From assembly GCF_001420595.1 (NCBI RefSeq), contig NZ_LJIX01000006.1:3891058-3955057 (forward strand): a DNA stretch of 64,000 nt, given 5' to 3'. The position numbers and the translations under genes are program-made. This stretch comes from Cytobacillus solani (lineage in GTDB: Bacteria > Bacillota > Bacilli > Bacillales > Cytobacillaceae). Positions 1 through 9,023 of the stretch are shown here, piece by piece. How positions within the stretch are numbered: position 1 is the stretch's first letter; each line of letters opens with the position of its first letter. Under the pieces are notes generated by a model, which was given only the letters and a program-made list of their open reading frames with translations, was not told the DNA's origin and did not search any database.

Positions 1-161
1 TCTTCTTGCAGACGGAGGCATTCAATAACCGCTTGATCCGCAACCGCTTGAAATGCCTCATCTGTCATTCTGCCTGCTCTTTTTTCTCTCATCGCCTTCT
101 GCACTTCAACCGACCTAGGCCAGCTGCCAATGACAGATGTAGGAAAGAGTGTTGATTCCAT
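1..161 (-). CDS. Cobalamin-independent methionine synthase-like protein (MetE C-terminal domain family), N-terminus only
   Basis: This is the first 53 codons of a minus-strand gene that runs off the left edge. The start ATG (159-161) has a strong GGAGG site overlapping the stop codon of the gene before it. The visible N-terminus contains FPTSVIGSWPR, which matches the opening of the short, single-domain relatives of MetE, where this segment forms the first beta strand of the methyltransferase barrel. Full-length Bacillus MetE begins with a different N-terminal domain, so this is probably the short family. Its place as last visible gene of a TusA/DsrE/OsmC operon suggests a sulfur-handling role. 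The substrate cannot be told from this fragment. Confidence 0.7.
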   Translation of the reverse strand, partial: MESTLFPTSVIGSWPRSVEVQKAMREKRAGRMTDEAFQAVADQAVIECLRLQE

Positions 162-172
162 CGTATTTCCTC

Positions 173-886
173 CTAATATACAATTGAAAAGGTCAGTTTG
201 ATTTCAACTGCTTTTTTCAACGTTTGATAGATAGGTGATTTATTTAAAGTAATTTGCCAAATCTCTTTCAACAAATCTTCATCCGCTGCTGACGATACAT
301 AGCATGTACCTGAAATCTGCTGTATGCTCGGACTCCCGTTTTCTTCAATTTCCATATGAGATAAAATATTTTCGATGGAACCTTTAAGCGAAAGCTCGAT
401 TTGATCAACAACGACATTCCTTCTAGATGCATGCGCTTTGAAGCCAACTGTTAAGCATGAAGCAAGGGAAGCAATGAAATAATCGATTGAACTAGGAGCA
501 TCCACACGAGCACTAAATTCTGCTGGCTGACCTGAGTAAAAATGGTGATTTCTTGCAAATACTTTAGCCTTTAAATCCTTCTCCCCTTGCACACGAACAT
601 TCCATTTGTACCCTTTCGCAGCCGCAAGATCGCTCTCTAATGCTGATTTGCTTTGACCTTTTCGTACAAAATACCTAACCGTATTCTCACCTGGTTCTGA
701 TCCGATAAATTCATGCTTGACCATTCGGCACCATGCTGGTAAATCATCAGCAACCGTTCTTTCTCTGCTTCTAATTTCCAAAACTTGTCCGGGATCAAGA
801 GGACTCATACTCTTATTAATAATTAATAACAAACCTGACCCGCAATCAAGGTCTCCACCATCGCAAACGGCATGAGGATTTAACAT
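173..886 (-). CDS. TusA-OsmC fusion protein
   Basis: The protein has 237 residues in two parts. Residues 1-75 resemble a TusA/SirA sulfur-carrier domain, but the usual CPxP is replaced by CGSG (Cys15) and a second cysteine lies in DLPAWCRM (Cys53). Residues about 85-237 are an OsmC/Ohr-type domain with the first peroxidatic-type cysteine in SLASCL (Cys144). The second OsmC cysteine, normally in a CPV motif, appears replaced (KSPIYQTL), so classical two-cysteine peroxidase chemistry is unlikely. The start has an AGGGGGC site. The gene lies 11 bp upstream of the MetE-like gene and 24 bp downstream of a DsrE-like gene, forming one operon. A role in persulfide or thiol transfer is inferred from the domains. 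Confidence 0.8.
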   Translation of the reverse strand: MLNPHAVCDGGDLDCGSGLLLIINKSMSPLDPGQVLEIRSRERTVADDLPAWCRMVKHEFIGSEPGENTVRYFVRKGQSKSALESDLAAAKGYKWNVRVQGEKDLKAKVFARNHHFYSGQPAEFSARVDAPSSIDYFIASLASCLTVGFKAHASRRNVVVDQIELSLKGSIENILSHMEIEENGSPSIQQISGTCYVSSAADEDLLKEIWQITLNKSPIYQTLKKAVEIKLTFSIVY

Positions 887-910
887 GAGAGCTGCCCCCT
901 AACGGAAAAA

Positions 911-1273
911 TTAATATGTAATCGAAGCTGCACCTTGTGTTAGGAATTCTACTAATCTAGCTCCTCCGACGATTGTTGCTCCTTCTATTAAATTATCCTC
1001 TGATAGCCCTCTCTTTTTGTAACAAGGACTGCATACCCAAATGATTCCTCCCGCTTCAACAAATTGATCCATTAATTGCTTTAATGGCGCAAAGCCTTCT
1101 TCATGAATATCTTCTGCATATCCCTTTTCAGCTAGAAATGCACCTTCAACATTTAAAAAGACAACTGTTTCCTGACCAGATGCAACGGCAGCATTGGCTA
1201 CTACAAACCCAACCGTTGCTTTATCTGTATCATTTTTAGCACTTGTAATACTCACTGCGAATTTTCCTGACAT
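911..1273 (-). CDS. DsrE/DsrF-like sulfur relay protein
   Basis: This 120-residue soluble protein has a DsrE-like fold signature: an N-terminal beta strand, a nucleotide-binding-like segment around VVFLNVEGAF, a CSPCYKKRG cysteine pair in the middle, and VGGARLVEFL near the C-terminus. DsrE-family proteins pass persulfide sulfur between cysteines. The ATG at 1271-1273 is chosen over an upstream in-frame TTG because GGAGG lies 7 bases before it and would otherwise be inside the coding region. It sits between a TusA-like gene and a TusA-OsmC fusion, which fits sulfur relay. The acceptor is unknown. Confidence 0.78.
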   Translation of the reverse strand: MSGKFAVSITSAKNDTDKATVGFVVANAAVASGQETVVFLNVEGAFLAEKGYAEDIHEEGFAPLKQLMDQFVEAGGIIWVCSPCYKKRGLSEDNLIEGATIVGGARLVEFLTQGAASITY

Positions 1274-1322
1274 GATGATTCCTCCCAAAATTTAGTTTAC
1301 TAGATTAGATAATTGGTCTAAG

Positions 1323-1565
1323 CTACTTTCCTTTTTTAATAAAATAATGGCTGATATTCCCTTCATCGAGACGGTTTATCAATGTATGGTGCTGCATTCG
1401 GCACCATGCAGGCAAATCTTCACGTGCACCAGGGTCATACGAGATCACTTTAATGATTTCCCCCTCTGCCATTTTCCTCATCGTAAGGAATAAATTCATT
1501 ATTAGCTCTCCACACCCAGTCGGGCCGGCATCATAAGTGACATCTACTGAAATGTGACTTTCCAT
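1323..1565 (-). CDS. TusA-family sulfur carrier-like protein
   Basis: This 80-residue protein is the first gene of the leftward sulfur operon. It has the size and layout of TusA, but the active-site region reads GPTGCGEL instead of CPxP. It shares DLPAWCRM with the N-terminal domain of the downstream TusA-OsmC fusion, so the two are related copies. The first cysteine is kept, and the WC cysteine is an extra thiol. Start ATG at 1563-1565 follows an AAGGTGG site. Its job is probably to carry persulfide to the DsrE or OsmC partner encoded downstream (inference from gene order). Confidence 0.78.
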   Translation of the reverse strand: MESHISVDVTYDAGPTGCGELIMNLFLTMRKMAEGEIIKVISYDPGAREDLPAWCRMQHHTLINRLDEGNISHYFIKKGK

Positions 1566-1632
1566 TTGACACCACCTTTTTATACGATTAATGATAAAAA
1601 AGAAGAAAATAGACTTGGAACCTCTAATAAAT

Positions 1633-1679
1633 AAAAGCGCTTTCCTCCCAATTATAATGAATACGTTTTACAAAATAAA
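1633..1679 (-). promoter_or_regulatory. Candidate promoter with cre-like dyad for the sulfur operon
   Basis: On the minus strand a TATAAT -10 (1651-1656) lies 17 bp from a weak TTTATT -35 (1674-1679). Just downstream, at about the start point, is the dyad AAAGCGCTTT (1634-1643), which resembles a CcpA cre box with two deviations from consensus. Position and sequence are seen directly; control by CcpA is a guess. Confidence 0.35.
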
Positions 1680-1847
1680 TTCAATCTATCTATAGTATCG
1701 ATGAATATGTATCGTCTTTTCGAATAGATAGAGAATCATTCTAATTAGTAAAGTTCAAACTCAAGAAATTTTGTGCATATTATGTATTTCATTACGAATC
1801 GTTTATAATTGTTAAGTAAATTAAGGATGAAATAAGTTGGTGACGAA

Positions 1848-3119
1848 ATGAAGTATGATGTAATAGTGATTGGCGGAGGCCCTTCAGGTTTGATGGCAGC
1901 CATTGGCGCGGCTGAAAACAAAGCAAAAGTTCTCCTTATTGATAAAGGGGACAAGCTAGGAAGAAAGCTTGCCATTTCAGGCGGGGGAAGGTGCAATGTC
2001 ACGAACAGGCTGCCTGTTGATGAAATTATTAAGCATATCCCAGGAAATGGCCGTTTTTTGTACAGTGCCTTTTCACTTTTCAGCAATGAGGATATTATTA
2101 AGTTTTTTGAGAAACTTGGGATTCAACTCAAAGAAGAAGATCACGGGAGAATGTTTCCTGTTACAGATAAGGCACAATCGGTTGTAGATGCCTTGCTTTC
2201 GAGATTAAAAGATTTAAGGGTAGATATTAAAACGAACAGCCCGATTAACGATGTTCATTATAAGAACGGAAAAGTCCATTCCGTCGAACTGAAGAATGGA
2301 CAAGTGTACGAGGCTGATTCTGTTGTCATTGCTGTCGGAGGAAAGTCTGTGCCACATACAGGATCTACTGGAGATGGGTATGCATGGGCGAAAAAGGGCG
2401 GTCATACGGTAACGGATTTATTTCCAACGGAAGTTCCAGTCACATCCGCAGAACCTTTTATTAAAGAGAAAACTTTGCAAGGTTTATCTTTGAGAAATGT
2501 AGCGCTTAGTGTATTGAATCCGAAAGGAAAGCCTTTGATTACACATAGGATGGATATGATTTTCACCCACTTTGGTGTCAGTGGTCCAGCCGTTTTACGT
2601 TGCAGCCAATTTGTCGTCAAGGCAATGAAAAAGTGGGACTTACGTGAGGTTACTATGAGTCTTGATGCCATCCCTGATAAAAAAGAAGAACCGTTACTAC
2701 AAGAAATATATAAGCTTATTAAAGATGAACCAAAGAAAAGCATTAAAAACCTGTTAAAAGGCTTTTTGCCTGAAAGATATTTATTGTTCCTTCTTGAGCA
2801 ATGTGAAATAGATCCTCCCACTCAAGGTGCAATGATTTCAAACGAAAAGCTGCGAAGTTTTGTAAGCAGCTGTAAGAAGTTTCAATTTCATGTCAATGGA
2901 ACACTGCCATTAGATAAAGCGTTTGTTACTGGCGGGGGTGTTTCTGTTAAAGAGATTGAGCCGCAAACAATGGCATCTAAATTAATGGATGGATTGTTTT
3001 TCTGTGGGGAAATTCTTGATATCCATGGCTACACAGGCGGATATAATATCACCTCTGCACTTGTCACGGGAAGGCTTGCAGGAATAAATGCAGCCTTAGC
3101 AGCGCGGAGCCAAAAATAA
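1848..3119 (+). CDS. ytfP: HI0933-family flavoprotein (YtfP/YhiN-like), putative NAD(P)/FAD-dependent oxidoreductase
   Basis: The 423-residue protein begins with a Rossmann FAD-binding motif, [10 protein letters not shown] (about residues 9-18), followed by GGGRCNVTN near residue 46, a hallmark of the YhiN/HI0933 flavoprotein family. The C-terminal FAD-contacting segment contains [11 protein letters not shown]. Length is normal for the family. The physiological substrate of these proteins is not settled. It is the first plus-strand gene, divergent from the sulfur operon and single. A tandem repeat array follows it directly. Confidence 0.88.
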   Translation: MKYDVIVIGGGPSGLMAAIGAAENKAKVLLIDKGDKLGRKLAISGGGRCNVTNRLPVDEIIKHIPGNGRFLYSAFSLFSNEDIIKFFEKLGIQLKEEDHGRMFPVTDKAQSVVDALLSRLKDLRVDIKTNSPINDVHYKNGKVHSVELKNGQVYEADSVVIAVGGKSVPHTGSTGDGYAWAKKGGHTVTDLFPTEVPVTSAEPFIKEKTLQGLSLRNVALSVLNPKGKPLITHRMDMIFTHFGVSGPAVLRCSQFVVKAMKKWDLREVTMSLDAIPDKKEEPLLQEIYKLIKDEPKKSIKNLLKGFLPERYLLFLLEQCEIDPPTQGAMISNEKLRSFVSSCKKFQFHVNGTLPLDKAFVTGGGVSVKEIEPQTMASKLMDGLFFCGEILDIHGYTGGYNITSALVTGRLAGINAALAARSQK

Positions 3120-3174
3120 ATGTAGCGATTGCACAGAAGTATTTACAAGAATGATGATTTTTGCGGTCACATAA

Positions 3175-3470
3175 AAATTTTATGTGACCTCTTTTTATAT
3201 TAATTACCATACTCGGGCACGTATATCTTTTTATGTGACCTCTTTTTGCATTAATTACCACATTCGGGCACGTATATCTTTTTATGTGACCTTTTTTTAC
3301 ATTAATTTCCATATTCGGGCACGTATATCTTTTTATGTGGACCTCTTTTTGCATTAATTACCGCATTCGGGCACGTATATCTTTTTATGTGGACCTCTTT
3401 TTGCATTAATTACCATATTCGAGCACGTAAATCTTTTCACGTGACTTCTTTTTGCAAAAATACCCATTTT
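3175..3470. repeat. Tandem repeat array A, period 51-52 bp, about 5.5 units
   Basis: Units restart at about 3181, 3232, 3283, 3334, 3386 and 3438, giving spacings of 51, 51, 51, 52 and 52 bp. The consensus runs TATGTGACC, TCTTTTTGCATTAATTACC, then a cATTCGGGCACGTATATC block; the last unit is degenerate. The array fills the space between the convergent genes ytfP and cse60. A minus-strand reading frame across part of it is a by-product of the 51-bp (17-codon) period and is lost where the period becomes 52. There are no unique spacers, so it is not a CRISPR. Confidence 0.9.
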
Positions 3471-3519
3471 AGGACACACCCCAAAAAATTAAAGATCACA
3501 AAAAGTGACCGCAACCCAT

Positions 3520-3702
3520 TCAGGCTCGATAAATAATCATTGCTGAAAAACAGTAAATCTGTTCATCTTCATCCTCATGAACAGCGGCTACATTATATTT
3601 AATATCGAGCAGCTTTTTCTCTTCTATTTTCTGTAAAAAACGATTCATTTCCAACTCGAGATCTTTCTCATGCTCTTGATCAAATAATTTAACCTGAATC
3701 AA
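3520..3702 (-). CDS. cse60: Sporulation protein Cse60
   Basis: The 60-residue protein matches the sigma-E-controlled Cse60 family at its full length: VKLFDQEHEKDLE near the start, then DIKYNVAAVHED and IYCFSAMIIYR at the end. The start codon is TTG (3700-3702), preceded by AAAGGGTGAGGGG. In B. subtilis the gene is expressed in the mother cell and its function is unknown. It stands alone here, pointing toward ytfP across the repeat array. Its presence supports a spore-forming host. Confidence 0.85.
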   Translation of the reverse strand: MIQVKLFDQEHEKDLELEMNRFLQKIEEKKLLDIKYNVAAVHEDEDEQIYCFSAMIIYRA

Positions 3703-3987
3703 AGACCCCTCACCCTTTCTAGCGTTTTAGAATCATTATTAACAGAATAGTCTATATTTAGTCGTTTAAGATTCTGCAAGAACCTAATAAACGTTAGTAA
3801 ATGTTCCTTTCCAATTCTCTCTTCCTATTATTAATCATTTTTCCTCTATTTCGTATAAAGTTTTTAATTTTGGACAAAACTCCACACCCCTATCTTAGAT
3901 AGAAATGGTATTCTTATATAAATACAATTAATTGATATCATATATAGTATTCAATCGATATTATCAATGAGATTGGAGGTGCAGAAA

Positions 3988-4884
3988 ATGGATATGCACC
4001 AATTATTTGTTTTTACAAAGGTTGTCGAGCATAAAAATTTTTCGAAAGCTGCCGATGACGTTTTTTTAAGTCAATCGACAGTTAGTTCACATATTAAGGC
4101 ATTAGAGAAAAGTTTAAACCTTAAGCTTTTTGACCGGGATGGAAGAGATACAATACTAACACCGCATGGGGAACAATTACATCATTGGGCACAAAAAATT
4201 TTACTATTAAAAGATGAGGCATTGCTTGATCTAAAGAGGGAAATGATGGACTTTCGCGGAATTGTAAAAATCGCGACAAGCTCTGTTCCTGGCTCCTTTA
4301 TCATTCCAAATATAATCAAACATTTCAATCATGTTCATCCGAATATTTCTTTTCATATCTCAGAATCCTCATCAAAAAAGGTCGTAGAACATGTCCTCAA
4401 TCGATCTGTTGATATTGGAATCCTAGGAGAAAAATATGAGAATGATAAGCTTTGCTACCTTCCTCTTCAAAAAGAAAAATTAGTATTAATTACTTCAAAT
4501 GAACAGGAATTTAATGGCCCTGTTTCTTTAGAGGAAATCATTAAGTATCCGCTGATTATGAGAAGCTCAGATTCTGGTACAAGGTCATTAATAAATAAGT
4601 TTTTAGAAAAGAAAAAGATTTCAAAGGAACATTTACACACTGTTGTCCATACAGATTCTGGCAATAGTTTAATCCAGTTTGTTAAACAAAATATAGGAAT
4701 CTCCATTATTTCAGAAATAGCTGCACAAGAATTTGCATCTGCCAATTTAATTCATATGTATGAAATTAAGGACTTTCATGATGAAAGGTTTTTTTATCTT
4801 GTTTATCATAAAAACAAAACTTTATCATTAGCTGCAAAACTATTTATTGAGAATTTGAAAAGCTTAGAAAAGAATTCTGTTTAA
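3988..4884 (+). CDS. LysR-family transcriptional regulator
   Basis: The 298-residue protein has an N-terminal winged HTH (about residues 1-60, with FSKAADDVFLSQSTVSSHIKAL) and a type-2 periplasmic-binding-like effector domain. The ATG at 3988 is preferred over the in-frame ATG at 3967 because a GGAGGT site (3975-3980) lies between them. It most resembles the CysL/YwfK-like and selenium-metabolism-type LysR proteins of Firmicutes, but no target is visible nearby. The adjacent convergent gene is a rhodanese, so sulfur metabolism is possible but unproven. Confidence 0.85.
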   Translation: MDMHQLFVFTKVVEHKNFSKAADDVFLSQSTVSSHIKALEKSLNLKLFDRDGRDTILTPHGEQLHHWAQKILLLKDEALLDLKREMMDFRGIVKIATSSVPGSFIIPNIIKHFNHVHPNISFHISESSSKKVVEHVLNRSVDIGILGEKYENDKLCYLPLQKEKLVLITSNEQEFNGPVSLEEIIKYPLIMRSSDSGTRSLINKFLEKKKISKEHLHTVVHTDSGNSLIQFVKQNIGISIISEIAAQEFASANLIHMYEIKDFHDERFFYLVYHKNKTLSLAAKLFIENLKSLEKNSV

Positions 4885-4893
4885 GCAAAAAAA

Positions 4894-4926
4894 CAGACAG
4901 CTTTATACCTAGCTGTCTGCTCTTTT
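4894..4926. terminator. Bidirectional terminator
   Basis: A perfect 9-bp stem (CAGACAGCT / AGCTGTCTG) with an 8-nt loop is flanked by T-rich sequence on the plus side and A7 on the other. It serves both the LysR gene and the convergent rhodanese gene. Confidence 0.85.
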
Positions 4927-4940
4927 ATTATGTCGTCGGC

Positions 4941-5258
4941 TTACTTTTCAGGCTTTACAGTTTCCCCAGACCAATTTAGCATGCCGCCAATCATATTTCT
5001 AACCTTGAAGCCTTGATCTTGCATGTAATAACAGACGTTCTCGCTTCTTCCGCCGGATCGGCAAATAAAAATGTATTCCTTGTCTTTATCAAAGTAATCC
5101 AGGTTTTCTGGAATGGTCATCATGCGGATATGTTTAGCACCAGGTATTATCCCTTGTGCTACCTCTTCATCTTCTCTTACATCTACAAGCTCCAGCTTTT
5201 CACCTGCATCTATTTTTTCCTCTAATTCATCTGTTGTAATGATTTCGATTGATTCCAT
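4941..5258 (-). CDS. ytwF: Single-domain rhodanese (YtwF-like)
   Basis: This 105-residue protein is one rhodanese domain. The active-site loop is CRSGGRS with catalytic Cys66, and the CH2A motif LVDVREDEE is near residue 25. Single-domain rhodaneses accept and pass on persulfide sulfur. It lies directly downstream of leuS on the same strand (about 95 bp gap), matching the ytwF-leuS neighbourhood of B. subtilis. Sulfur donor and acceptor are unknown. Confidence 0.85.
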   Translation of the reverse strand: MESIEIITTDELEEKIDAGEKLELVDVREDEEVAQGIIPGAKHIRMMTIPENLDYFDKDKEYIFICRSGGRSENVCYYMQDQGFKVRNMIGGMLNWSGETVKPEK

Positions 5259-5353
5259 TGAAAAAATCCCTTCTAAATTTAATTATCTCCCTATTGTAAA
5301 AAACATCCTCCGAAAACACAATCGGAGGATGCTGAATAGTTGCCCTTGCTTTT

Positions 5354-7771
5354 TTAATTAGCCACTATATTAACTAACTTTCCAGGTACTGCAATAACTT
5401 TACGAATGGTTTTCCCATCAATTTGCTCTTTCACTTTGTCATCGTCCATGGCGATTTTTTCAAGTGCATCTTTTTGGGCATCAGATGGAACACGAAGCTT
5501 TGCCTTTACTTTGCCGTTAATCTGAATAACAATTTCAACTTCATCATCCACTAGTTTCGCTTCATCAAATGCTGGCCATGCTTCATAAGCAATTGTTCCG
5601 CTATGGCCAAGTTTTTCCCATAGTTCTTCTGCCACGTGTGGTGTGATTGGTGATAGCATTTTTACAAACCCTTCTATAAAATGCTTCGGAAGAACTGTTG
5701 ATTTATACGCTTCATTAATAAAGACCATTAACTGTGAAATCGCTGTATTAAAACGTAATCCTTCATAATCCTCTGTCACCTTTTTCACCGTTTGATGATA
5801 GATCTTCTCTAAGTCACCAGCATCTTCAACTACTTGGATTTTCGGATTTAACTCGCCATTCTCCTCAACCAATAAACGCCAAACACGGTCTAAGAATCTT
5901 CTGGATCCATCTAATCCATTTGTTGACCAAGCAATCGAAGCATCTAATGGTCCCATGAACATTTCATATAAGCGAAGCGTATCAGCGCCGTGGCTGTCAA
6001 TAATATCGTCAGGGTTTACAACATTCCCTTTTGACTTACTCATTTTTTCATTACCTTCACCAAGAATCATCCCTTGGTTAAATAACTTTTGGAAAGGCTC
6101 CTTCGTATGAACCACACCGATATCATATAGAACCTTGTGCCAGAAGCGTGCATATAAAAGGTGAAGCACCGCATGCTCTGCTCCGCCGATATAAATATCA
6201 ACCGGAAGCCATTCCTTTAGTTTTTCTGCATCTGCAAGTGCTTCTGGATTTTTCGGATCGATATAGCGTAAATAATACCAGCAGCTACCTGCCCATTGCG
6301 GCATTGTATTCGTTTCCCTGCGGCCCTTTTTGCCAGTTTCCGGATCAACAACATTTACCCACTCTTCAATATTCGCAAGTGGAGATTCCCCTGTACCAGA
6401 AGGCTTAATTTCTGTTGTCTTTGGAAGGATTAATGGAAGCTGGTCTTCAGGAACAGCTGACGAAGTGCCGTCCTCCCAATGAATGATAGGAATCGGTTCA
6501 CCCCAGTAACGCTGGCGGCTAAATAGCCAATCGCGAAGACGATAAGTTACCTTCTTCGTACCGATTTCCTTTTCTTCAAGCCACGCAATCATCTTTTCAA
6601 TTGCATCTTCCTTGTTCATTCCATTCAAGAAGCCTGAGTTTACATGCTCACCATCACCTGTGTATGCCTCTTTTTGAACATCTCCACCGGCAACCACCTC
6701 AATAATTGGAAGGTCAAATTGCTTTGCGAACTCATAATCACGCTCATCATGTCCTGGTACTGCCATGATTGCACCTGTTCCGTAGCTAGCTAATACATAA
6801 TCAGCGATCCAAATTGGCATCTTCTCACCATTTACTGGATTTACTGCATAGGCACCAGTGAAAACACCTGTCTTTTCTTTTGCCAAATCTGTTCTTTCAA
6901 GATCACTTTTGCTTTGGATTTTTTCAATATAAGCATCAACAGCTTCTCTCTGGCCATCTGTTGTAATTGTATTGACTAAAGCATGCTCTGGAGCTAGCAC
7001 CGCATATGTTGCACCAAAAAGAGTATCTGGGCGAGTTGTAAATACAGTGAATGTTCCTTCGTGTCCTTCAATTTGGAAAGTCACTTCTGCGCCTTCTGAG
7101 CGTCCAATCCAGTTGCGCTGCATATCCTTAAGGCTTTCTGGCCAATCCAATAAATCTAGGTCTTCAAGTAAGCGGTCAGCATACGCTGTAATTTTCAACA
7201 TCCACTGTCTCATTGGTTTACGAACAACTGGATGTCCGCCGCGCTCACTTTTTCCATCAATTACTTCTTCATTGGCAAGTACGGTACCAAGTGCTGGGCA
7301 CCAGTTAACCGCTACTTCATCAATATAAGCAAGCCCTTTTTCATAAAGCTTTAAGAAAATCCATTGTGTCCATTTGTAATATTCCGGATCAGTCGTATTC
7401 ACTTCGCGATCCCAGTCATATGAAAAACCTAATGCTTTAATTTGACGGCGGAAAGTATTAATATTTTGCGCCGTAAATTCAGCCGGATCATTGCCTGTAT
7501 CTAATGCATACTGCTCAGCTGGCAACCCAAATGCATCCCATCCCATTGGATGAAGAACATTAAAGCCCTGCATCCGCTTCATGCGGGAAAGAATATCTGT
7601 TGCTGTATAGCCTTCCGGGTGTCCTACATGAAGACCTGCACCGGATGGGTATGGAAACATATCTAGTGCGTAGAATTTATTTTTCCCTTTATCTTCACTC
7701 GTCTTAAAGGTTTTATTGTCTTCCCAGACGGTTTGCCACTTCTTTTCAATCTTCTGGTGATTGAAGCTCAT
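5354..7771 (-). CDS. leuS: Leucyl-tRNA synthetase
   Basis: The 805-residue class I synthetase joins leucine to tRNA-Leu. HIGH appears as HVGH (residues 48-51) and KMSKS is intact in the second half ([10 protein letters not shown]). The CP1 editing domain contains [11 protein letters not shown], and the C-terminal tail is [18 protein letters not shown]. The ATG at 7769-7771 has GGGAGGA upstream; an in-frame extension of 14 codons runs back into the leader terminator and is rejected. Expression is controlled by the Leu T-box just upstream. Confidence 0.97.
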   Translation of the reverse strand: MSFNHQKIEKKWQTVWEDNKTFKTSEDKGKNKFYALDMFPYPSGAGLHVGHPEGYTATDILSRMKRMQGFNVLHPMGWDAFGLPAEQYALDTGNDPAEFTAQNINTFRRQIKALGFSYDWDREVNTTDPEYYKWTQWIFLKLYEKGLAYIDEVAVNWCPALGTVLANEEVIDGKSERGGHPVVRKPMRQWMLKITAYADRLLEDLDLLDWPESLKDMQRNWIGRSEGAEVTFQIEGHEGTFTVFTTRPDTLFGATYAVLAPEHALVNTITTDGQREAVDAYIEKIQSKSDLERTDLAKEKTGVFTGAYAVNPVNGEKMPIWIADYVLASYGTGAIMAVPGHDERDYEFAKQFDLPIIEVVAGGDVQKEAYTGDGEHVNSGFLNGMNKEDAIEKMIAWLEEKEIGTKKVTYRLRDWLFSRQRYWGEPIPIIHWEDGTSSAVPEDQLPLILPKTTEIKPSGTGESPLANIEEWVNVVDPETGKKGRRETNTMPQWAGSCWYYLRYIDPKNPEALADAEKLKEWLPVDIYIGGAEHAVLHLLYARFWHKVLYDIGVVHTKEPFQKLFNQGMILGEGNEKMSKSKGNVVNPDDIIDSHGADTLRLYEMFMGPLDASIAWSTNGLDGSRRFLDRVWRLLVEENGELNPKIQVVEDAGDLEKIYHQTVKKVTEDYEGLRFNTAISQLMVFINEAYKSTVLPKHFIEGFVKMLSPITPHVAEELWEKLGHSGTIAYEAWPAFDEAKLVDDEVEIVIQINGKVKAKLRVPSDAQKDALEKIAMDDDKVKEQIDGKTIRKVIAVPGKLVNIVAN

Positions 7772-7797
7772 TGTCTTTTCCTCCCTAAAATAAGTAA

Positions 7798-8058
7798 TAA
7801 AAAAACCTCTCATCCCAAAATAGGGACGAGAGGATTATGTATGAATCTCCCGCGGTACCACCCACATTAATGACAAAAGTCATTCGCTTCATTCATCCTT
7901 AACGCGGAAAACGGCAAGCATTACTACTACTTCACACTTGCTGCTCAAAGGCGAGTTCATGATGGCTTCCTGCTGACTTGCACCTACCGTCAGCTCTCTA
8001 AAAGGATTCAACACCACTACTGCTCCTTATCGTGGCAGATAGTTAATATTTTATTGCT
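7798..8058 (-). promoter_or_regulatory. T-box leader (leucine) of leuS
   Basis: On the minus strand the leader contains the T-box sequence GGGTGGTACCGCGGG (7849-7863) and, at its end, a terminator hairpin (7806-7833) with an 11-bp stem followed by T7. The specifier codon is most likely CTC (Leu, 7953-7955) in the context GAACTCGCC. Uncharged tRNA-Leu would pair with the specifier and T-box and block termination. Element order and spacing are standard for synthetase T-boxes. Confidence 0.95.
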
Positions 8059-8087
8059 ATTGTATAAAATTTCCCGCCAAGATGCAA
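8059..8087 (-). promoter_or_regulatory. Sigma-A promoter of the leuS T-box leader
   Basis: The -35 TTGCAT (8082-8087) and -10 TACAAT (8059-8064) are 17 bp apart on the minus strand, immediately upstream of the T-box leader. Confidence 0.7.
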
Positions 8088-8168
8088 GGGGGCTCATCCT
8101 GACGGGAAGTGTAATAGATAGTGTATGCTTAGAAATGAGAAGGTGTTCCTTTAATCATATATTAAAAT

Positions 8169-8191
8169 GAGGACAGTAAATAACTGTCCTC
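8169..8191 (-). terminator. Probable terminator of the 3-hydroxybutyrate operon
   Basis: A 9-bp stem GAGGACAGT / ACTGTCCTC lies just after the dehydrogenase stop codon. The tail (ATTTTAAT on the minus strand) is only moderately T-rich. Confidence 0.6.
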
Positions 8192-8198
8192 TTATACC

Positions 8199-8975
8199 TT
8201 ACTGAACTGTATATCCCCCATCAATAACAATTGCCTGCCCTGTAATACCTCTTGCGGATTCCCCCGACAAGAATATAGCATAGTCAGCAATCTCTTCAAC
8301 AGTTAACAGCCTTCTTTGTGGAACTAACGGGAAGATGACTTCTTCAAGCGCCTTTTCAATTGGTATATTCCTTATTGCTGCAAGATCGCTAAGCTGATTT
8401 CGAACAAGAGGTGTGTCAATATAGCCAGGACACAAGGCATTGATAGTAATTCCTTGCTCAGCAGTTTCTAATGCGGCTACTTTTGTTAACCCAATCACCC
8501 CATGCTTCGCACTATTATAGGCTGCCTTCCCAGCAAAGCCTATTAATCCATTAATCGATGCCATATTAATGATCCGTCCAAACTGCTGTTGCTTCATTAT
8601 TGGTAAGACATGTTTCATTGCAATAAATGGAGCCGTCAGCATAACTTTAATAAGGAATTCGAACTTTTCTGTTGGAAAATCTTCAATCAGCGATACATGC
8701 TGAAGCCCTGCATTGTTTATAAGAACATCCAGGCTTCCAAAATGCCGAACTGTTTCTTGTATACAACATTCCATTTCTTTTTCTGAAGTAACATCACATT
8801 TTAATCCGATCGCTTCGTAGCCTTCATCCTGCAATTTTCCAGCAGCTAGTTTCACAGATTCTTCTTGGATATCTGTTAAGACAATTGCTGCCCCATTCCC
8901 TGCAAACCTTTTTCCAATCTCATAACCAATGCCTTGTGCCGCTCCGGTTATAAAAACTACCTTTGTCTGAACCAT
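8199..8975 (-). CDS. 3-hydroxybutyrate dehydrogenase (SDR family)
   Basis: The 258-residue short-chain dehydrogenase has TGAAQGIG (residues 10-17) for NAD binding, NNAG at 87-90, and the catalytic triad Ser140, Tyr153 and Lys157 (YNSAK). The segment LQHVSLIEDFP and the Q-rich loop after residue 128 resemble bacterial D-3-hydroxybutyrate dehydrogenases, which oxidise 3-hydroxybutyrate to acetoacetate. The partner permease upstream and the sigma-54 regulator match a hydroxybutyrate-use module like yxjC-yxjF of B. subtilis, but CoA-transferase genes are not here. SD AAAGGAG precedes the ATG. Confidence 0.85.
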   Translation of the reverse strand: MVQTKVVFITGAAQGIGYEIGKRFAGNGAAIVLTDIQEESVKLAAGKLQDEGYEAIGLKCDVTSEKEMECCIQETVRHFGSLDVLINNAGLQHVSLIEDFPTEKFEFLIKVMLTAPFIAMKHVLPIMKQQQFGRIINMASINGLIGFAGKAAYNSAKHGVIGLTKVAALETAEQGITINALCPGYIDTPLVRNQLSDLAAIRNIPIEKALEEVIFPLVPQRRLLTVEEIADYAIFLSGESARGITGQAIVIDGGYTVQ

Positions 8976-9023
8976 AAATAAACTCCTTTCGAAAAACGAT
9001 GCTAAAAATAGAAACTCCTAGAC

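Noticed and set aside
3064-3354. Minus-strand 96-codon frame with HIKRYTCPN repeats
   Set aside because: It lies inside the tandem array; a 51-bp period gives a 17-residue repeat in any open frame and the frame is lost at the 52-bp units. No ribosome site.
3175-3470. CRISPR array
   Set aside because: The whole unit is repeated including the would-be spacers, and no cas genes are nearby. The same applies to the arrays at 40.5 and 55.1 kb.
6972-7328. Plus-strand frame inside leuS
   Set aside because: Antisense shadow of a strongly conserved gene; no ribosome site or family match.
7772-7813. 14-codon N-terminal extension of LeuS
   Set aside because: It reaches into the T-box terminator and the ribosome site lies before the later ATG.
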